NCBI GenBank assembly: GCA_018394295.1
Contig: CP074573.1
Span: 868,001 to 932,000, forward strand
Reading direction: 5' to 3'
DNA length: 64,000 nucleotides
Source of the DNA: Mycoplasmatota bacterium
GTDB taxonomy: Bacteria > Bacillota_I > Bacilli_A > Haloplasmatales > Haloplasmataceae
The translations under genes were made by a program, and so were the position numbers. The notes beneath the pieces were generated by a model. It saw only the letters and a program-made list of their open reading frames with translations, did no database searches and was not told the origin of the DNA. Positions 7,982 to 16,553 of the stretch are shown here, one piece after another; within the stretch, counting starts at the first letter, position 1; every line of letters starts with the position of its first letter.

Positions 7982-8884
7982 ATTAAAGTTATAGGAATTG
8001 ATATAGGTGGTACACAGATAAAAGGAGCTATCATCGATAATAGCGGGAATTGCAATTATATTACCAAAGTAGATACAAATACATCTCAAGGTAGAGAAGG
8101 ACTATTAAATGGATTGAATCAAGTTATAGAAACCTTACTATCTAAAAACGAATTAGTAGAAGGTATTGGGATAGGTTCTGCTGGTAGAATTGATTATATA
8201 AACGGTGTTGTGTATTATGCAACAGATAATTTACCAGGATGGAGTGGATTTCATTTACAGGAATATGTTGAAGAGACTTACCATCTACCAACAGTTGTTG
8301 AAAATGACGCTAATGCAGCTTTAATTGGTGAAAAGTGGCAAGGAGTAGGTAAAGGTTATAAGGATATCATCATGATCACTTTAGGGACTGGTGTTGGTGG
8401 AGCAAGTATTTTAAATGATCAATTATATCAAGGATCACATTTTAGTGCGACTGAATATGGTCATGTAATATTGTATCCAAATGGATATCCATGTAATTGT
8501 GGGCAATCAGGGTGTGTTGAACAATATATATCAGGAACTGCTTTAGTTAAACGTGTAAAGAAAGCTGGTATTTCAATTAACCATGGTAAAGAACTATTCG
8601 ATCATATTAAACAGGGTAATGAAAAAGCAAAAGATGTTCTAAATGAGTATGTTAATGATATAGCAATAACTATTCATAATATTAATTTAAGTTATGACCC
8701 TAAATTAGTTATCATTGGTGGAGGGGTTGTTGATTCAAAGGATGAATGGTGGCATCTATTACAAGAAAAACTATCATTAAATCCTCAAATACAATCAGAT
8801 GTAAAACCAGCCATTTTAGGAAATAAAGCTGGTTTATACGGTGCTAGTAAACTAGCAATTGACCGATTAACTGAAGGTAAATAA
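7982..8884 (+). CDS. ROK family sugar kinase/regulator, apparent ATT start
   Basis: ROK proteins phosphorylate glucose or amino sugars. Visible: phosphate loop KVIGIDIGGTQIKGAI at the N-terminus, VENDANAALIGE with the catalytic Asp, TLGTGVGGASIL, and the zinc motif CNCGQSGCVEQ. There is no separate DNA-binding domain, so a kinase is more likely than a repressor. Start problem: an in-frame stop (TAG 7967) leaves only GTG 7973, which lies inside the ribosome site AGGAAGTGAT. The codon at the expected position, 4 nt after GTGAT and matching the family N-terminus, is ATT at 7982. Likely acts with the DUF4127 and RpiR genes on one sugar substrate. Confidence 0.85.
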   Translation: MKVIGIDIGGTQIKGAIIDNSGNCNYITKVDTNTSQGREGLLNGLNQVIETLLSKNELVEGIGIGSAGRIDYINGVVYYATDNLPGWSGFHLQEYVEETYHLPTVVENDANAALIGEKWQGVGKGYKDIIMITLGTGVGGASILNDQLYQGSHFSATEYGHVILYPNGYPCNCGQSGCVEQYISGTALVKRVKKAGISINHGKELFDHIKQGNEKAKDVLNEYVNDIAITIHNINLSYDPKLVIIGGGVVDSKDEWWHLLQEKLSLNPQIQSDVKPAILGNKAGLYGASKLAIDRLTEGK

Positions 8885-8924
8885 CCTTAGATTAGGAATA
8901 TTATGATGAAAGTATGGTGGTGAA

Positions 8925-9746
8925 ATGGTTAATAGTATAGCTAGTAGAATAGATGCAGTACAAGATAAAATGACTAAAACAGATAAAATATTTTTAGAAT
9001 ATTTGAAAAGCAGCAATTATAGTGACATTGTTTATCTATCTATAACGGAACTATCAGAATTATCTGGTGTGGGAGAGGCGACTATTTTACGTTTTTGCCG
9101 TAAATTAGGATTAAAGGGTTATCAAGAATTTAAGTTGGTTTTAGCACAAGAATTACCAAAAAATCGCTCCACTGAAAGTGAAGGATTTTTTGGAATAATA
9201 GCTGATAATATGATTTCTGTGATAACAGAAACAAAGGATATTATTGATGAAAAATATATAAATGAGGCTGTTGAAATGTTGGTGAATAGTAGAAGAAAAT
9301 ATTTCTTCGGACTTGGGAATTCAAGAATTGTAGCAATGGAAGCAAAAGCAAGACTTATGAGAATAGGTTTTCATGTAGATGCACTTTTGGATTCGCATTT
9401 TATGTCTATGACTACATCAACCTTAACCTCTGAAGATGTAATTGTTTTAGTAAGTTTATCTGGAAGTACAAAAGATATTTTAGAAGTCGCAGAAATCGCA
9501 AAAGAAAATGGTGTTAAGATTATCGTTATTACTAATTATTCTAAATCACCAGTCATTCGATATGCAGACATTATTTTATACACAGTTAGAAAAGAGGGAC
9601 CTTTAGAAGGTGGGTCTTTAATTTCAAAGATTTCACAACTATATCTAATTGATGTTCTGTGTACAGGTATTACTTTATATATTAATAGTGATGCTAACAA
9701 CATGCTTGAGAAAACAGCAAGAGCTGTAGTCAATAAAATACTATAG
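8925..9746 (+). CDS. MurR/RpiR family transcriptional regulator (HTH + SIS)
   Basis: A 273-residue regulator. The N-terminal RpiR helix-turn-helix is seen in SITELSELSGVGEATILRFCRKLGLKGYQEFK written here in part as GVGEATILRFCRKLGL (about 45-60). The SIS domain (about 110-250) has YFFGLGNSRIVAMEAKARL, VLVSLSGSTKDILEVAE and IVITNYSKSPV, which bind phosphosugars. Such proteins sense a sugar phosphate, here plausibly the product of the ROK kinase, and control their own operon. Start ATG 8925 follows GGTGGTGA. The inverted repeats before the operon and before the glycosidase gene are candidate targets. Confidence 0.93.
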   Translation: MVNSIASRIDAVQDKMTKTDKIFLEYLKSSNYSDIVYLSITELSELSGVGEATILRFCRKLGLKGYQEFKLVLAQELPKNRSTESEGFFGIIADNMISVITETKDIIDEKYINEAVEMLVNSRRKYFFGLGNSRIVAMEAKARLMRIGFHVDALLDSHFMSMTTSTLTSEDVIVLVSLSGSTKDILEVAEIAKENGVKIIVITNYSKSPVIRYADIILYTVRKEGPLEGGSLISKISQLYLIDVLCTGITLYINSDANNMLEKTARAVVNKIL

Positions 9747-9796
9747 AAATAAAGAACTCTTGTTAGAACAGCTCTACCATATTTATATATATTTAA

Positions 9797-9836
9797 AAAG
9801 TTGGAATTTTCATTAAGAAAGTTCTAACTTTTTTTT
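9797..9836 (+). terminator. terminator after rpiR-type regulator
   Basis: Stem AAAGTTGGAA (9797-9806) with TTCTAACTTT (9822-9831), one G-T pair, followed by a run of eight T. Confidence 0.85.
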
Positions 9837-9906
9837 AAAACAGGAATAAATTAAAAGAGTATTCTTTTGTGAATAGTTGATTTTTACTATGGAGATTATA
9901 TCCATT

Positions 9907-9940
9907 ATTTTGGAAATAATTAAGAAATTATTTCCAAAAT
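9907..9940. repeat. 15-bp perfect inverted repeat upstream of the glycosidase gene
   Basis: ATTTTGGAAATAATT (9907-9921) and its exact complement (9926-9940) are separated by AAGA. No T run follows, so a terminator is unlikely. It lies 165 bp before the phosphodiester glycosidase start and contains GGAAAT..ATTTCC half-sites, compatible with a dimeric regulator such as the RpiR protein encoded next door (inference). Confidence 0.7.
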
Positions 9941-10104
9941 GATTGACTAAATGGATGAAAACCTTTACAATTTAAGTATGTTTCTTATTTAATGTATTTT
10001 TATAGGTTTCAGATGAGTGGTAGGTAATATCTGAAATTAATAAATTATTATGATTAGAGGGGATAAACCCTCATCTTTGTTGAGATACTTTGGGAGGTAT
10101 AAGA

Positions 10105-11622
10105 ATGAAATATTTTAAAATTTGTATTATTTTTGTTGCATTATTTCTTTTAAACATCATGATTGTTTCTGCTAGGCCTTTTGATTTAGGCGATCTATTA
10201 AATAAAGAAACAAAGGATGTAAATGGTATTACTTATAAAAGTATAGAGCTAGTAGATTCGAATAATTACCCACAAAAAATATTTTATGCGGATTTTTTAT
10301 CAGGACTTAGCAGTAAATATAAAATGGTTATTCATCACGTTGAAAATAATAATGATAATTTTGTAGGTTCTACAGTCGTGGATATCGCAAATGATTATGA
10401 AACCAAAACTGGTAATAAGGTAATGGCTGCGGTAAACGGTGACTTTTTTATGGGTGACCATACACCATGTGGGTATTATATCAAAGATGGTGTTATCATA
10501 AGAGATGCACCAAATTCTTATATGCATGAAATTGGGTTTGATAATTTAGGAAATGTAGTGGTTGGAAATATTGAAGGTTTTGAATATCAAATCAAAGTAT
10601 ATACAGAAGATGGCGTTGAAAATTTTGTAGTTGATAAGTATAATGAGATTCCAGAGGATGGAGAAATTGCCCTTATGGAACCTTCTAAATTTTCTTCAAT
10701 GGATGAGCCTAATTCAGCGAAGTATCTAATTCAGTTTGAAGATCAACAAGCAACTGAATTTTCATATCCAATGAATGGGATTGCATATCGTTTAGCACGA
10801 GGTAAAGTTGTTAGTGATGAATCATTACCATTACCAGCAGGTCATTTAGGAATTAACATTAAAGGTGATAATGAAATTTCTCAATTCTTTTTTAATAATT
10901 TCAAATATAACACTCAAATTGAAGTAGTCAAAGTTCCAAAAGGTGATTTTAATATGCCATGGGTAATTGGTGGTCGTCATATATTAATGCAAAAAGGAAC
11001 TCTATTACCAAAAGGAGCACCTTCAGCAGATCAATTAGCACCACGTACAACAATTGGTATCACTACCGAAGGAAAATACTTTGTAATGGTTATTGATGGA
11101 AGACAACCTGAATATAGTAAAGGAATTACTATCGCTCAACAAGGCCAATTAGCTAAAGATTTAGGCGCATATACTGCGATAGAGATTGATGGAGGCGGTT
11201 CATCTACGTTCTTATTACGACTTGATGATGTATTAACTGTAATGAATAAACCTTCAGATGGTCATTTGAGAAATGTGTCTAATGCGGTATTGATTGTTGA
11301 AAAAGATGAAGATGAAATTATTACAACGACAACAACAGAAGAAACAACGACAACAGAAGAAACGACAACAACAGAAGAAACAACGACAACAGAAGAAACA
11401 ACAACTGAAGAAATAACAACAACAGAAGAATCGACAACAACAGAAGAAACCACGACAACTGAAGAAACGACCACAACAGAATTGTTGACAACGACAGACA
11501 GTACTAATTTAAATGATGATACTAATGATAAAGATTTTAATGTATTATATATTATCATCCCTCTTGTTGTATTAGGTGGGGTATCACTAACAGTTGGTGT
11601 TATTCGTCATAAACGTGTATAA
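10105..11622 (+). CDS. membrane-anchored phosphodiester glycosidase family protein with Thr-Glu stalk
   Basis: A 505-residue exported protein. Signal peptide: ICIIFVALFLLNIMIVSA, cleavage likely before RPFDL. The catalytic region is the phosphodiester glycosidase (NAGPA, PF09992-like) domain, with AAVNGDFFMGDHTPCGYY near residue 112 and RTTIGIT, VIDGRQPEYSKGIT and EIDGGGSSTFLL near 315-370. Human NAGPA and bacterial relatives remove GlcNAc from phosphodiesters. A stalk of TTTTEE-type repeats (about 405-465) then leads to a C-terminal membrane helix and RHKRV tail; no LPXTG is present, so it is a membrane anchor. Start ATG 10105 follows GGGAGGT. Likely acts on cell-surface glycans; its link with the preceding sugar operon is inferred. 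Confidence 0.88.
   Translation: MKYFKICIIFVALFLLNIMIVSARPFDLGDLLNKETKDVNGITYKSIELVDSNNYPQKIFYADFLSGLSSKYKMVIHHVENNNDNFVGSTVVDIANDYETKTGNKVMAAVNGDFFMGDHTPCGYYIKDGVIIRDAPNSYMHEIGFDNLGNVVVGNIEGFEYQIKVYTEDGVENFVVDKYNEIPEDGEIALMEPSKFSSMDEPNSAKYLIQFEDQQATEFSYPMNGIAYRLARGKVVSDESLPLPAGHLGINIKGDNEISQFFFNNFKYNTQIEVVKVPKGDFNMPWVIGGRHILMQKGTLLPKGAPSADQLAPRTTIGITTEGKYFVMVIDGRQPEYSKGITIAQQGQLAKDLGAYTAIEIDGGGSSTFLLRLDDVLTVMNKPSDGHLRNVSNAVLIVEKDEDEIITTTTTEETTTTEETTTTEETTTTEETTTEEITTTEESTTTEETTTTEETTTTELLTTTDSTNLNDDTNDKDFNVLYIIIPLVVLGGVSLTVGVIRHKRV
11319..11490 (+). repeat. Thr/Glu-coding tandem repeat
   Basis: An imperfect 15- to 18-bp unit built from ACAACAGAAGAA-like words is repeated about nine times inside the glycosidase gene, encoding the Thr-Glu stalk. 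Most variation is at third codon positions (ACA/ACG/ACC/ACT), so the protein repeat is conserved while the DNA drifts. Confidence 0.9.
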
Positions 11623-11673
11623 TGCTAGAAGGTAAAATTTTCTTTTCTAAATAGTTTTATAAATAATAATATA

Positions 11674-11707
11674 AATAATCCAATCGCTTGAATACGATTG
11701 GGTTATT
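11674..11707 (+). terminator. terminator after the glycosidase gene
   Basis: Stem of 13 bp, AATAATCCAATCG (11674-11686) with CGATTGGGTTATT (11695-11707), one G-T pair, then a T-rich tail. Confidence 0.8.
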
Positions 11708-12038
11708 TATTTTGATGTAATCTCTATACAAATCTATAAAAGATATATTTTAAATATATTTGGATAATGGTAGAATTAAGGTAGGGCCACAATAAAATAA
11801 TAAATAAATATGAGATGAACAATTTTATGAGTATTAATAAATTATAGTAGATTTGAATACCGGTTCTTTTTTATAGTGTGTGTGATATATTGAATATATA
11901 AGATTCTATTTTATGGTTATAAAATTGTCGATAGATTAAGTCTGTAGATTTTTCTAATCTACTTTTTTTTACTAAAATATGTTATAATAATTATCATAAG
12001 AGTATATATAGGTGACCAAAAGTAATAGGGATGATAAG
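11708..12038. other. intergenic region before recG, with an orphan terminator
   Basis: About 330 bp with no convincing protein gene. At 11944-11970 a hairpin (GTAGATT, 5-nt loop, AATCTAC) is followed by eight T: a good intrinsic terminator with no gene directly upstream, so a short non-coding RNA or recG leader may end here. A TATAAT box at about 11982 could serve recG. Confidence 0.5.
11944..11970 (+). terminator. orphan intrinsic terminator upstream of recG
   Basis: 7-bp stem 11944-11950/11956-11962 and T8 tail. The nearest upstream gene already has its own terminator at 11674-11707, so this one ends a separate, unidentified transcript. Confidence 0.6.
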
Positions 12039-14081
12039 ATGAATAAATTAAAAACAATAAGGATTGAACAGATTAAAGGAATAAGTAAAAGAATGATTGA
12101 ACATTTACATAATCAAGGGATAGATTCGGTTTATGATTTATTATATTATTTTCCTTATCGATATGAAAACTATGAAGTTATTAATCTGCACCAAGCTGAA
12201 GATAATGAAAAGGTGACGGTAGTTGGTCAAGTGGTGACAGAACCTGTTTTTTATACCTATAAGAGAAATCATAGTCGTTTGACTTTTTGTATATTAGTAA
12301 ATGATTTAGTAATCAAAATCGTTGCATTTAATCGTGATTTTTTACGAAATAAAATAAGTAAAAGTATGTTTGTAACTGTTACTGGTAAATATGAGCAAAA
12401 AAAAGCACAGATTATTGCCCAAAAATTATCGTTAAAATCACTTGATAGTGATCGAATCGAACCAGTTTACTCACTAAAAAATTTACATAAAACTTATTTT
12501 CTAAATATCATGAAGAAAGCTTTACAACAATATCATCATTTAATAGATGAAGATTTACCCTTATCTTTGATGGATAAGTATCGTTTAATTGGTAATCAAG
12601 ACATGATTTCTTTTGTTCATTTTCCGATAAACCATGAGCAAATTAGACAGGTATATAGACGCGTAAAATATGAGGAGTTATTAAAGTTTCAATTAAAAAT
12701 CCTATATTTAAAGAATCGAGAACATAAAAATCAACAAAAAAAGCCCAAATCATTTAAAGAGGAATTAATTAAACAGTTCATTAGTCTTTTACCATTTGAT
12801 TTAACAAATGATCAACATAATGTTACAAAAGAAATATTAAACGATATGAAAGAAACTTATCAGATGAATCGTTTAATTCAAGGAGATGTAGGTAGTGGTA
12901 AAACTGTGGTTGCTGTGATTAGTTTATATGCTAATTATTTAAGTGGCTATCAGGGTTGTTTAATGGCTCCTACTGAAATCCTGGCAGAACAACACTATCA
13001 TTATTTAAATGAAACATTTAAAGATTATTCCCTCAAAATTGAACTTCTAACAAGTTCTATTACAGGTAAGAATAGAAAACAATTACTAAATGCATTAGCG
13101 ATGGGTTCCATTGATATTTTAGTAGGAACTCACGCCTTAATTAGTGAGGGTGTTAACTTTAACCATTTAGGTTTAATAATTATAGACGAGCAACATCGTT
13201 TTGGTGTTAATCAACGTAAAATATTACGTGAAAAAGGACAAACACTCGATGCATTATTTTTAAGTGCAACACCGATTCCTAGAACACTTGCTTTAACTGC
13301 TTTTGGTGATATGGAAGTATCAAGTATTAAAGAAATGCCAAAAGGAAGAAAGCAGATTAAAACTTATTTAATTAAAAGTCAGTTAGAAGAACGGTTGGTA
13401 CAATTTATCGATAAAATTATTCAAGAAAACCAACAAGTCTATATTATTACACCACTTATTGAAGAATCAGAAAAAATTGATTTAGAGAATGCAATAGATA
13501 TTTATGAAAAATATAAAACTTATTTTAAAGATAAATATAAGGTAGGATTGCTACATGGAAAAATGATTAGTAGTGATAAAGAACAAGTGATGAATGATTT
13601 TATGGAGAACAAGACACAAATTCTTGTGTCAACTACTGTTGTTGAAGTTGGTGTCAATGTACTAAATGCAACCTTAATGATTATTGTAGATGCTCATCGT
13701 TTTGGACTTGCACAACTTCATCAATTACGAGGACGGGTCGGAAGAAGTGACAAACAATCTTATTGTATTCTAGTCAGTGATTATGAAAATGATAAAACAA
13801 AAGAACGTCTTGATATTTTAACAAAAACAAATAATGGATTTGAAATTGCGGATGAAGATCTACGATTACGTGGCCCGGGTGATTTTTTTGGCTCAAGACA
13901 GTCAGGATTACCTGAGTTTAAAATGGCGGATTTAGTAAATGATTATCATATATTAGATGTAGCTAGAGAGGATGCTAAAATGATAATTGAAACCAATGAA
14001 TTATTCACAAATCCTGAATATTTTGCCTTAAAATATTATATTGAAAATGAATTAATTGATAATAATGAATTATTTGATTAA
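12039..14081 (+). CDS. recG: ATP-dependent DNA helicase RecG
   Basis: Branch-migrating helicase that rescues stalled replication forks. The 680-residue protein has the N-terminal wedge/OB region (about 55-150), Walker A GDVGSGKT (about 282), the DEQHRFG box, FLSATPIPRTLALT, TTVVEVGVNV and the QLRGRVGRS block, followed by the RecG tail. Start ATG 12039 is preceded by AGGGATGAT and gives the normal family length; the GTG at 12012 would add nine unlikely residues. In Bacillus recG is followed by fapR and plsX; here a GNAT gene takes the fapR place. Confidence 0.96.
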   Translation: MNKLKTIRIEQIKGISKRMIEHLHNQGIDSVYDLLYYFPYRYENYEVINLHQAEDNEKVTVVGQVVTEPVFYTYKRNHSRLTFCILVNDLVIKIVAFNRDFLRNKISKSMFVTVTGKYEQKKAQIIAQKLSLKSLDSDRIEPVYSLKNLHKTYFLNIMKKALQQYHHLIDEDLPLSLMDKYRLIGNQDMISFVHFPINHEQIRQVYRRVKYEELLKFQLKILYLKNREHKNQQKKPKSFKEELIKQFISLLPFDLTNDQHNVTKEILNDMKETYQMNRLIQGDVGSGKTVVAVISLYANYLSGYQGCLMAPTEILAEQHYHYLNETFKDYSLKIELLTSSITGKNRKQLLNALAMGSIDILVGTHALISEGVNFNHLGLIIIDEQHRFGVNQRKILREKGQTLDALFLSATPIPRTLALTAFGDMEVSSIKEMPKGRKQIKTYLIKSQLEERLVQFIDKIIQENQQVYIITPLIEESEKIDLENAIDIYEKYKTYFKDKYKVGLLHGKMISSDKEQVMNDFMENKTQILVSTTVVEVGVNVLNATLMIIVDAHRFGLAQLHQLRGRVGRSDKQSYCILVSDYENDKTKERLDILTKTNNGFEIADEDLRLRGPGDFFGSRQSGLPEFKMADLVNDYHILDVAREDAKMIIETNELFTNPEYFALKYYIENELIDNNELFD

Positions 14082-14152
14082 AATTGTTAAAAAATATTAA
14101 ATATTAAGCCTAAGTTGTGTATAATGAATCTAGGGTAGAAATAGGTGATGTT

Positions 14153-14677
14153 ATGAAATTTATTGTTCGAGAAATAATACGAGCAGATTTACCAATTTTA
14201 TATAAATATGTTTCAGATCGAGAGATTGCCTATCTAACGAATAATTATTTATTTGAAACATTTGAAGATTTTAAATCCACTTATGATTTATATTTAAATG
14301 GTAATAGTGAAGATTTAAAGATTTTTTCAATCCTTTTAGGAGATACTGTTATTGGAAAAATGGAAATTGGTTATGATTTGAGAGATAAAATGGGTTCATT
14401 TGATATAATGATTGGCAAGAAAGAACTTTGGAGACGTGGATTTGGGGTAAAGGCCCTTAATGTATTATTTAGTTATGGATTTAATAATTTAGGATTAAAC
14501 CGATTATCGTGTGAAGTTTATCGATTTAATGAGAGTTCAATACACTTAATGCGTAAGATGAATATGCATGTTGACGGAATGCTTCGTGAGGCACAGTTTG
14601 TACATGGAAAATTCGTTGATATATTTATTTTTAGTTTACTGAGAAAAGAATATGAAGGAGATGTTTATCATGATTAA
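14153..14677 (+). CDS. GNAT family N-acetyltransferase (RimJ/RimL-like)
   Basis: A 174-residue acetyltransferase of the type that acetylates protein N-termini or small amines with acetyl-CoA. It starts at ATG 14153 behind AGGTGAT. The acetyl-CoA loop is in RRGFGVKALNVLF (about 98-110) and the RimJ/L-like block is NRLSCEVYRFNESSIHLMRK (about 122-141). The substrate cannot be told from sequence. It overlaps plsX by 8 nt, so both are co-translated; it occupies the place of fapR, the fatty-acid regulator, in the Bacillus order, but shows no DNA-binding domain. Confidence 0.88.
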   Translation: MKFIVREIIRADLPILYKYVSDREIAYLTNNYLFETFEDFKSTYDLYLNGNSEDLKIFSILLGDTVIGKMEIGYDLRDKMGSFDIMIGKKELWRRGFGVKALNVLFSYGFNNLGLNRLSCEVYRFNESSIHLMRKMNMHVDGMLREAQFVHGKFVDIFIFSLLRKEYEGDVYHD

Positions 14678-15677
14678 AATCGCAGTAGATGCTATGGGAG
14701 GAGATAATGCTCCTAAAATAACTGTTGAAGGCGCAATGCAAGCTATTAGTAAATTTAGCGATATAGAAATCGTTTTATTTGGTGATGAAAATCAAATCAG
14801 ACCATTATTAACCGATAGTACAAGAATAACAATCGAGCATTGTGAAGATTATTTCAGAATGGATGAAAAGGACTTAGCTGCTGGTGTACGGAAAAGAAAG
14901 GAAGCCTCTATGATTAAAGCAATGAAAGCTTGCTTTGATAAGCAATGTGATGCAATTGTTACAGCAGGGCCAACTGGTGCTGTTATATCAGGTGGAACTT
15001 TAATTGTTAAAAGAATTCCTGGATTTTCACGTCCTGCCTTAGGACCTACTATTCCTCAAATTAATGGGGAATATATGATTTTACTTGATTCAGGTGCTAA
15101 TGTTGAGTGTAAACCTGAATGGTTACTCCAATTTGCGCAAATCGCTTCTATTTATAGTGAAAAAGTATTAGGGAAAAAACAACCACGTATTGGTTTATTA
15201 AATAATGGTGAAGAAGAAAAGAAGGGTAGAGAATTTGAAAAACAAACCTATGACTTACTAAAGGACTCTGATTTGAATTTTGTTGGTAATATCGAAGGAA
15301 AAGAAATATTAATGAATGCTTGCGATATATTGGTTACTGATGGTTTTTCAGGAAATATCGCATTAAAGACGATAGAAGGTACCGCTAAAGCATTTGGTGC
15401 AATCCTAAAAAAAGAATTAATGGCTAACTTTACTGGGAAGTTAGGGGCAATCATTGCCAAAAGAAATTTAAAAAATATTAAGAAGAACTTCGATGCAAGT
15501 GAAGTTGGTGGTGCTGTATTATTTGGTTGTAATTCTGTTGTTGTTAAAGCACATGGGTCTAGTGATGGATATGCTTATATGAATGCTATCCGTCAAGCAA
15601 GAAAAACAGTAAAGGAAAATGTGATTCCTAAAATTAGAGAAGTACTAATGGAAACACAAGAAAAAAATAAAAATTAG
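14670..15677 (+). CDS. plsX: phosphate acyltransferase PlsX
   Basis: Converts acyl-ACP to acyl-phosphate, the first step of phospholipid synthesis in Gram-positive bacteria. A 335-residue protein beginning MIKIAVDAMGGDNAP, the PlsX signature, with GPTGAVISGG (about 95-104), LLDSGANVECKPEWL and VTDGFSGNIALKTIEG (about 220). Start ATG 14670 lies 8 nt after AAGGAGAT; the ATG at 14652 is that site itself. It overlaps the rnc coding start region: its stop is TAG 15675-15677. No fabD, fabG or acpP follows, unlike in Bacillus. Confidence 0.96.
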   Translation: MIKIAVDAMGGDNAPKITVEGAMQAISKFSDIEIVLFGDENQIRPLLTDSTRITIEHCEDYFRMDEKDLAAGVRKRKEASMIKAMKACFDKQCDAIVTAGPTGAVISGGTLIVKRIPGFSRPALGPTIPQINGEYMILLDSGANVECKPEWLLQFAQIASIYSEKVLGKKQPRIGLLNNGEEEKKGREFEKQTYDLLKDSDLNFVGNIEGKEILMNACDILVTDGFSGNIALKTIEGTAKAFGAILKKELMANFTGKLGAIIAKRNLKNIKKNFDASEVGGAVLFGCNSVVVKAHGSSDGYAYMNAIRQARKTVKENVIPKIREVLMETQEKNKN

Positions 15678-15688
15678 TGGGTGAAAAT

Positions 15689-16402
15689 ATGAATAACCGT
15701 CAATCATTACAACAATTTTGTAGACAATATCACCTTCATTTTAGTGATTATCGTTTACTTGAGACTGCTTTAACTCATTCTTCTTACGTAAATGAGCATA
15801 AGACAGATGATTTTGAAGATAATGAACGACTTGAATTTTTGGGTGATGCAGTTTTAGAACTGGCAATGTCAGAGTTTCTGTTTAAAAATTATGCACATTT
15901 TGCTGAAGGAGAAATGACAAAAATGCGTGCTCAGCATGTGTGTGAAACAGCGCTTGAAACTTATGCGTTAAATATTAATCTTGGTGACTATCTTCGATTA
16001 GGAAAAGGAGAAGAAATTAGTGGTGGACGAAATCGACCTGCCCTTTTAGCGGATGCATTTGAAGCAGTATTAGGAGCTATTTATTTAGAGTTAGGTTATG
16101 ATAGTGTCTATCAATTTCTTAGTCAAGTTATCTTTCCGTTAGTAATAGATGGTTATTTTAGTAATGTTGATTATAAAAGTAAATTACAAGAATTAGTTCA
16201 AACCGATAATAACCGTTCAATTCGTTATGAAATAGTTAGTGAAATAGGACCTGCTCATAATAAAACATTTATATCAGAAGTTTATATGGATGACATCAAT
16301 ATGGGAACAGGGGAAGGTCGCTCTAAAAAAGAGGCAGAACAAAACGCTGCTAAAGTTGCACTAGATAAAATGGCCTACGAAACTGTTAAAATTGATAAAT
16401 AA
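15689..16402 (+). CDS. rnc: ribonuclease III
   Basis: Cuts double-stranded RNA in rRNA maturation and mRNA turnover. The 237-residue protein has the RNase III signature NERLEFLGDAVLELA (about 46-60) with the metal-binding Glu and Asp, a second acidic site in LADAFEAVLGAIYLE (about 114-128), and a C-terminal double-stranded RNA binding domain from DYKSKLQELVQ (about 168) to the KKEAEQNAAK block. Start ATG 15689 lies behind GGGTGA; GTG 15677 is part of that site. It ends in a strong terminator. Confidence 0.96.
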   Translation: MNNRQSLQQFCRQYHLHFSDYRLLETALTHSSYVNEHKTDDFEDNERLEFLGDAVLELAMSEFLFKNYAHFAEGEMTKMRAQHVCETALETYALNINLGDYLRLGKGEEISGGRNRPALLADAFEAVLGAIYLELGYDSVYQFLSQVIFPLVIDGYFSNVDYKSKLQELVQTDNNRSIRYEIVSEIGPAHNKTFISEVYMDDINMGTGEGRSKKEAEQNAAKVALDKMAYETVKIDK

Positions 16403-16408
16403 AATTAT

Positions 16409-16461
16409 ACCTATAAAATGGATTGGTAATCATTCCGTATATCCATTTTATAGGTTTTTTT
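16409..16461 (+). terminator. terminator after rnc
   Basis: 14-bp perfect stem: ACCTATAAAATGGA (16409-16422) pairs with TCCATTTTATAGGT (16442-16455), then T6-7. Confidence 0.93.
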
Positions 16462-16553
16462 ATAAGAACTGTATTTCTTTTTTTCCTTGACCTTTTCTTA
16501 TGGTGTCAAATATTGTATAATTTAATAGTATGAAAATGAAATAGGTGGTAAAT

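Noticed and set aside
11262-11558. 98-residue minus-strand frame rich in Val and Ser
   Set aside because: Pure antisense shadow of the Thr-Glu repeat in the glycosidase gene.
16487-16521. TTGACC and TATAAT as a smc promoter
   Set aside because: The spacer is 23 nt, too long for a normal promoter; only the -10 box looks usable.
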